Positions 6,728-8,901 of a stretch of 8,901 bases of DNA are shown in pieces. Location: NCBI GenBank assembly GCA_027038805.1, contig JALWGO010000224.1, positions 1 through 8,901 on the forward strand, given 5' to 3'. The position numbers and the translations under genes were made by a program. How positions within the stretch are numbered: position 1 is the stretch's first letter; each line of letters opens with the position of its first letter. Below the pieces are notes generated by a model, which was not told where the DNA came from, made no database searches, and saw nothing but the letters and a program-made list of their open reading frames with translations. The stretch comes from Thermoprotei archaeon (GTDB lineage Archaea > Thermoproteota > Thermoprotei_A > Sulfolobales > WANQ01).

Positions 6728-7759
6728 ATGCCAGTGGTATTAATTCATAGAGTATTGGTAAATCTGTTAAGGTCTCTCGTAAAACCTACTAAGAATAAGG
6801 TAGTAGTAGCAGCTACTATAGTTGCAGTTATAGCTGTAGTAAATGCGGGATTATTCTACTATTTCGAAAAACCCGTATGGGAGGCTGAGGGACAAGAGCT
6901 CAGTTTTGCTAGAGCTCTCTATTGGAGTATTATAACAATGGCTACCGTGGGATACGGAGACATTGTCCCGAAAACGGGTCCCGGTATGGCGGTAGCAGTC
7001 GTTAACGCGATACTAGGTATTGCCTCCTACAGCTTACTGGTAAGTCTTATTGCCGAGCAACTATTATCTAGTGCTTTGAGGAAGACTTGGGGGCTAGCCT
7101 GGTTGAAGAACCGTGACGTAGTAATAATAGGTGACAGTGAGGAATGCATTGAGGCTATGGATGAGATAAAGAAGAATATATCCCATGCGAGGATATCGTG
7201 GATAACCGATAAGCAACCTAACATAACAGTTAACGTAGACTATGTTGTAGGAAACCTAGTGGACACGGAGACGATGCGTAGAGGAGGAGTTGATAAGGCG
7301 AAATACATTATCATATGCCCTCGCGACGACTCTATAGGAGTACACATAGCCCTACTGGCAAGAAAACTAAATCCAGGTGCAAAGATAATACCCTTGGCGA
7401 GGACCTCTAAGACGACAGAAGTATTAGAGGCGGCGGGCTTCCAATACGTTGTTCCATCAACTATAACTGCTAGAATACTCGCGAGCATGGTCTTCGAGAA
7501 AAATGTAGCTCTACTTATAAGTGACTTGACAACAATTAAAGGGGTAGGGGACCTCGTAGAAAAACCAGCCGACAAGTACGTGGGGCTGACAATAGAGGAG
7601 GCTCTAGTTAAAGCCAAACGCGAGGAAGACATTATAATAGTTGGTATAGCTAAACCTAATGGAGAAATACTGGTAAACCCCCCACTAGATTATAGGATAT
7701 CAAGTGAGGATAAGCTATTAGTCGTTAAAGGCACTGGAGTTCTCTCGAAGATAGTATAA
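6728..7759 (+). CDS. MthK-like two-transmembrane RCK potassium channel
   Basis: The protein has 343 residues, the usual size for the MthK family. It forms a tetrameric K+ pore in the cell membrane, gated by cytoplasmic RCK (TrkA-type) domains. Membrane helix 1 is at about 24-46, the pore helix at 60-72, the selectivity filter TVGYGD at 73-78 and helix 2 at 86-110. RCK_N (TrkA_N) is at about 129-255 and RCK_C (TrkA_C) at about 275-343, with VNPPLDYRISSEDKLLVV closely matching the family end. Against MthK as I know it, the calcium ligands D184, E210 and E212 align with C197, L223 and R225, so calcium gating at that site is unlikely. The Rossmann loop reads IIGDSEECIEAM, MthK-like rather than the GxGxxG of nucleotide-binding TrkA, so the ligand is unknown. 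The ATG start is supported by a TATA box 45 bases upstream. It is divergent from the orphan gene and convergent with hisS, with 15 bases between stops. Confidence 0.95.
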   Translation: MPVVLIHRVLVNLLRSLVKPTKNKVVVAATIVAVIAVVNAGLFYYFEKPVWEAEGQELSFARALYWSIITMATVGYGDIVPKTGPGMAVAVVNAILGIASYSLLVSLIAEQLLSSALRKTWGLAWLKNRDVVIIGDSEECIEAMDEIKKNISHARISWITDKQPNITVNVDYVVGNLVDTETMRRGGVDKAKYIIICPRDDSIGVHIALLARKLNPGAKIIPLARTSKTTEVLEAAGFQYVVPSTITARILASMVFEKNVALLISDLTTIKGVGDLVEKPADKYVGLTIEEALVKAKREEDIIIVGIAKPNGEILVNPPLDYRISSEDKLLVVKGTGVLSKIV

Positions 7760-7770
7760 ATTTTCTTCTA
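7760..7770 (+). terminator. T-rich tract after the K+ channel gene
   Basis: ATTTTCTTCTA follows the TAA directly and lies in the 15-base gap to the convergent hisS stop. Archaeal transcription often ends at such T-rich runs without a hairpin. It is short, so this is only a candidate. Confidence 0.35.
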
Positions 7771-7774
7771 GAGT

Positions 7775-8901
7775 TCAAGAGATCCTCCATACTTTTAGTT
7801 CTCTCTCAACGTATTCTGTAATATTATCTATGTCCACGTATTCTTGTATTCTATCCACAAGGTTTCTTACAACTACTTTCCTCTCTTTATACTCTCTTGG
7901 CGCAACATATACAAGTATCTTTACATTACGTTTATTTGCGTATCTTAGTGCCTCCTTAATACGCCTCCTCATTACGTCTACTTCTACTCGTAATCCTTTT
8001 TCTCTAAGTTTTAACGCTATTTTTATAGCTTCTCTATATAGTTCTCTTGCCGATACGACCATAACGTCTATAGGTTCTGGTTTCTCCTCAACTAGGCCTA
8101 GCTCTTTAAGCAGCATTATCACACGGTCTACTCCTATAGCAAACCCTGTTGCTGGAGCCCCTGGCTTCCTATATAGCCCTAATAGTTTATCATATCTCCC
8201 CCCTCCCCCGAGGGCTAGTCTTTTCCATTTCTCGTCTCCTCTGGTATAGTATGCTTCGAATACTAGTCCAGTATAGTATTCGAGTCCCCTAACAATTGAC
8301 GCATCAAATAATATCCTATCTAGTACACCGTAGGCTTCTAGTAGGCTTACTAGTTCCTCATAGAATTCTCTTAGCTTGGGCTCTACATCTGCTATGAGGC
8401 TAATGGATTCTTTCAGGGGTTTACGGGTTGCAGTGAATTCCACTAGTGCTTCCACCTGCTCTTGGCTTAGATTCTGCTCGTATAATTGTTCTTTGAACTC
8501 ATCTTCTCCTATCTTCCATCTCTTATCTATTAGGGTTAAGATTCCATGCTTCTTCCAATCAGGTATCCCGTATTTTTCTAGGAGGGACTCCATTATTCTT
8601 CTATCAAATAGTCTTACCTCAACGTCTAATCCGACTCTACGATAGGATTCAGTAAATAATGCTATTACCTCTGCATCAGCCTCCACATGTTTTGATCCAA
8701 TAAGCTCTATACCGTATTGCCAGAATTCTCTCCAGCGTCCAGCTTGGGGTTCATCATATCTCCATACACGTGAGAAATAGCATAGTCTTATGGGCTTTGG
8801 TAGCTGGGGGTTCATTGCAACATAGCGTGCTATGGGGACCGTCATATCGAATCTAAGTCCTAGTTCTCTACCAGCCTTGTCTTCGAACCAGTAGATTTCC
8901 T
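7775..8901 (-). CDS. hisS: Histidyl-tRNA synthetase, 5' end cut by window edge
   Basis: This enzyme charges tRNA-His with histidine using ATP and is a class II aminoacyl-tRNA synthetase of the cytoplasm. The frame continues past the ATG at 8845 to the edge, and the extra residues (IYWFEDKAGRELGLRFD) are conserved HisRS sequence, so that ATG is internal. The visible 374 residues of about 430 include the FDMTVPIARY region, typical of archaeal/eukaryal forms. Motif 2 follows, FSRVWRYDEPQAGRWREF, at about 42-59. The histidine motif RGLEYYTG is at 204-211, the GGGGRYD loop at 231-237, motif 3 GFAIGVDRV at 252-260, and the C-terminal anticodon-binding domain at about 277-348 (IDVMVVSARE, LRVEVDVMRRRIKEALRYA). 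All visible key motifs are intact, so it should be functional. HisZ is unlikely, because the histidine motifs and the anticodon domain are both present. It ends in TGA, 15 bases from the channel stop. Confidence 0.97.
   Translation of the reverse strand, partial: EIYWFEDKAGRELGLRFDMTVPIARYVAMNPQLPKPIRLCYFSRVWRYDEPQAGRWREFWQYGIELIGSKHVEADAEVIALFTESYRRVGLDVEVRLFDRRIMESLLEKYGIPDWKKHGILTLIDKRWKIGEDEFKEQLYEQNLSQEQVEALVEFTATRKPLKESISLIADVEPKLREFYEELVSLLEAYGVLDRILFDASIVRGLEYYTGLVFEAYYTRGDEKWKRLALGGGGRYDKLLGLYRKPGAPATGFAIGVDRVIMLLKELGLVEEKPEPIDVMVVSARELYREAIKIALKLREKGLRVEVDVMRRRIKEALRYANKRNVKILVYVAPREYKERKVVVRNLVDRIQEYVDIDNITEYVERELKVWRIS

Noticed and set aside
7830..8249. Plus-strand open frame of 139 codons opposite hisS
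   Set aside because: It lies antisense to highly conserved HisRS motifs and is Ser/Thr/Leu-rich, with no start signals.

Overview
The window looks like a piece of a thermophilic crenarchaeal (Thermoproteota, probably Desulfurococcales-like) chromosome. The evidence is the archaeal/eukaryal-type histidyl-tRNA synthetase, an MthK-like archaeal K+ channel, archaeal TATA boxes at a fixed distance from start codons, GAGGTG-type ribosome sites, frequent GTG/TTG starts, heavy use of AGA/AGG and ATA codons, and proteins rich in K/E and I/V/L. The genus assignment is inference. I see no tRNA, rRNA, CRISPR array or insertion sequence.

Left part (1-5972): four genes I cannot name. (1) The 3' part of a long coiled-coil protein (runs off the left edge) ends in a small alpha/beta domain. 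(2) A convergent 332-residue protein follows the tubulin/FtsZ fold order from end to end by eye, but lacks the glycine-rich GTP loop and the T7 catalytic loop. (3) Divergent from it is an 869-residue protein with about ten membrane segments and a cytoplasmic helical/coiled-coil tail of about 435 residues. (4) Thirty-three bases downstream is a 288-residue protein with a PH-like N-terminal domain and a helical remainder, probably in one operon with (3). Genes 2 and 3 share a 205-bp divergent promoter region with a perfect 9-bp inverted repeat. Together this resembles a membrane-anchored cytoskeletal or membrane-remodelling module. That reading rests on fold patterns, not on recognised families.

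Right part (5952-8901): an orphan protein on the minus strand whose start I move to a GTG at 6617, a two-transmembrane RCK-gated K+ channel that lacks the MthK calcium ligands, and the C-terminal 374 residues of histidyl-tRNA synthetase (hisS), cut by the right edge. Every strand switch is compact: convergent gaps are 10 and 15 bases, and one convergent pair overlaps by 21 bases.

Four genes (the FtsZ-fold-like gene, the membrane coiled-coil gene, the orphan and the channel) have candidate TATA boxes in front of them. Three of these sit about 43-45 bases upstream of the start codon, and this supports the chosen starts.
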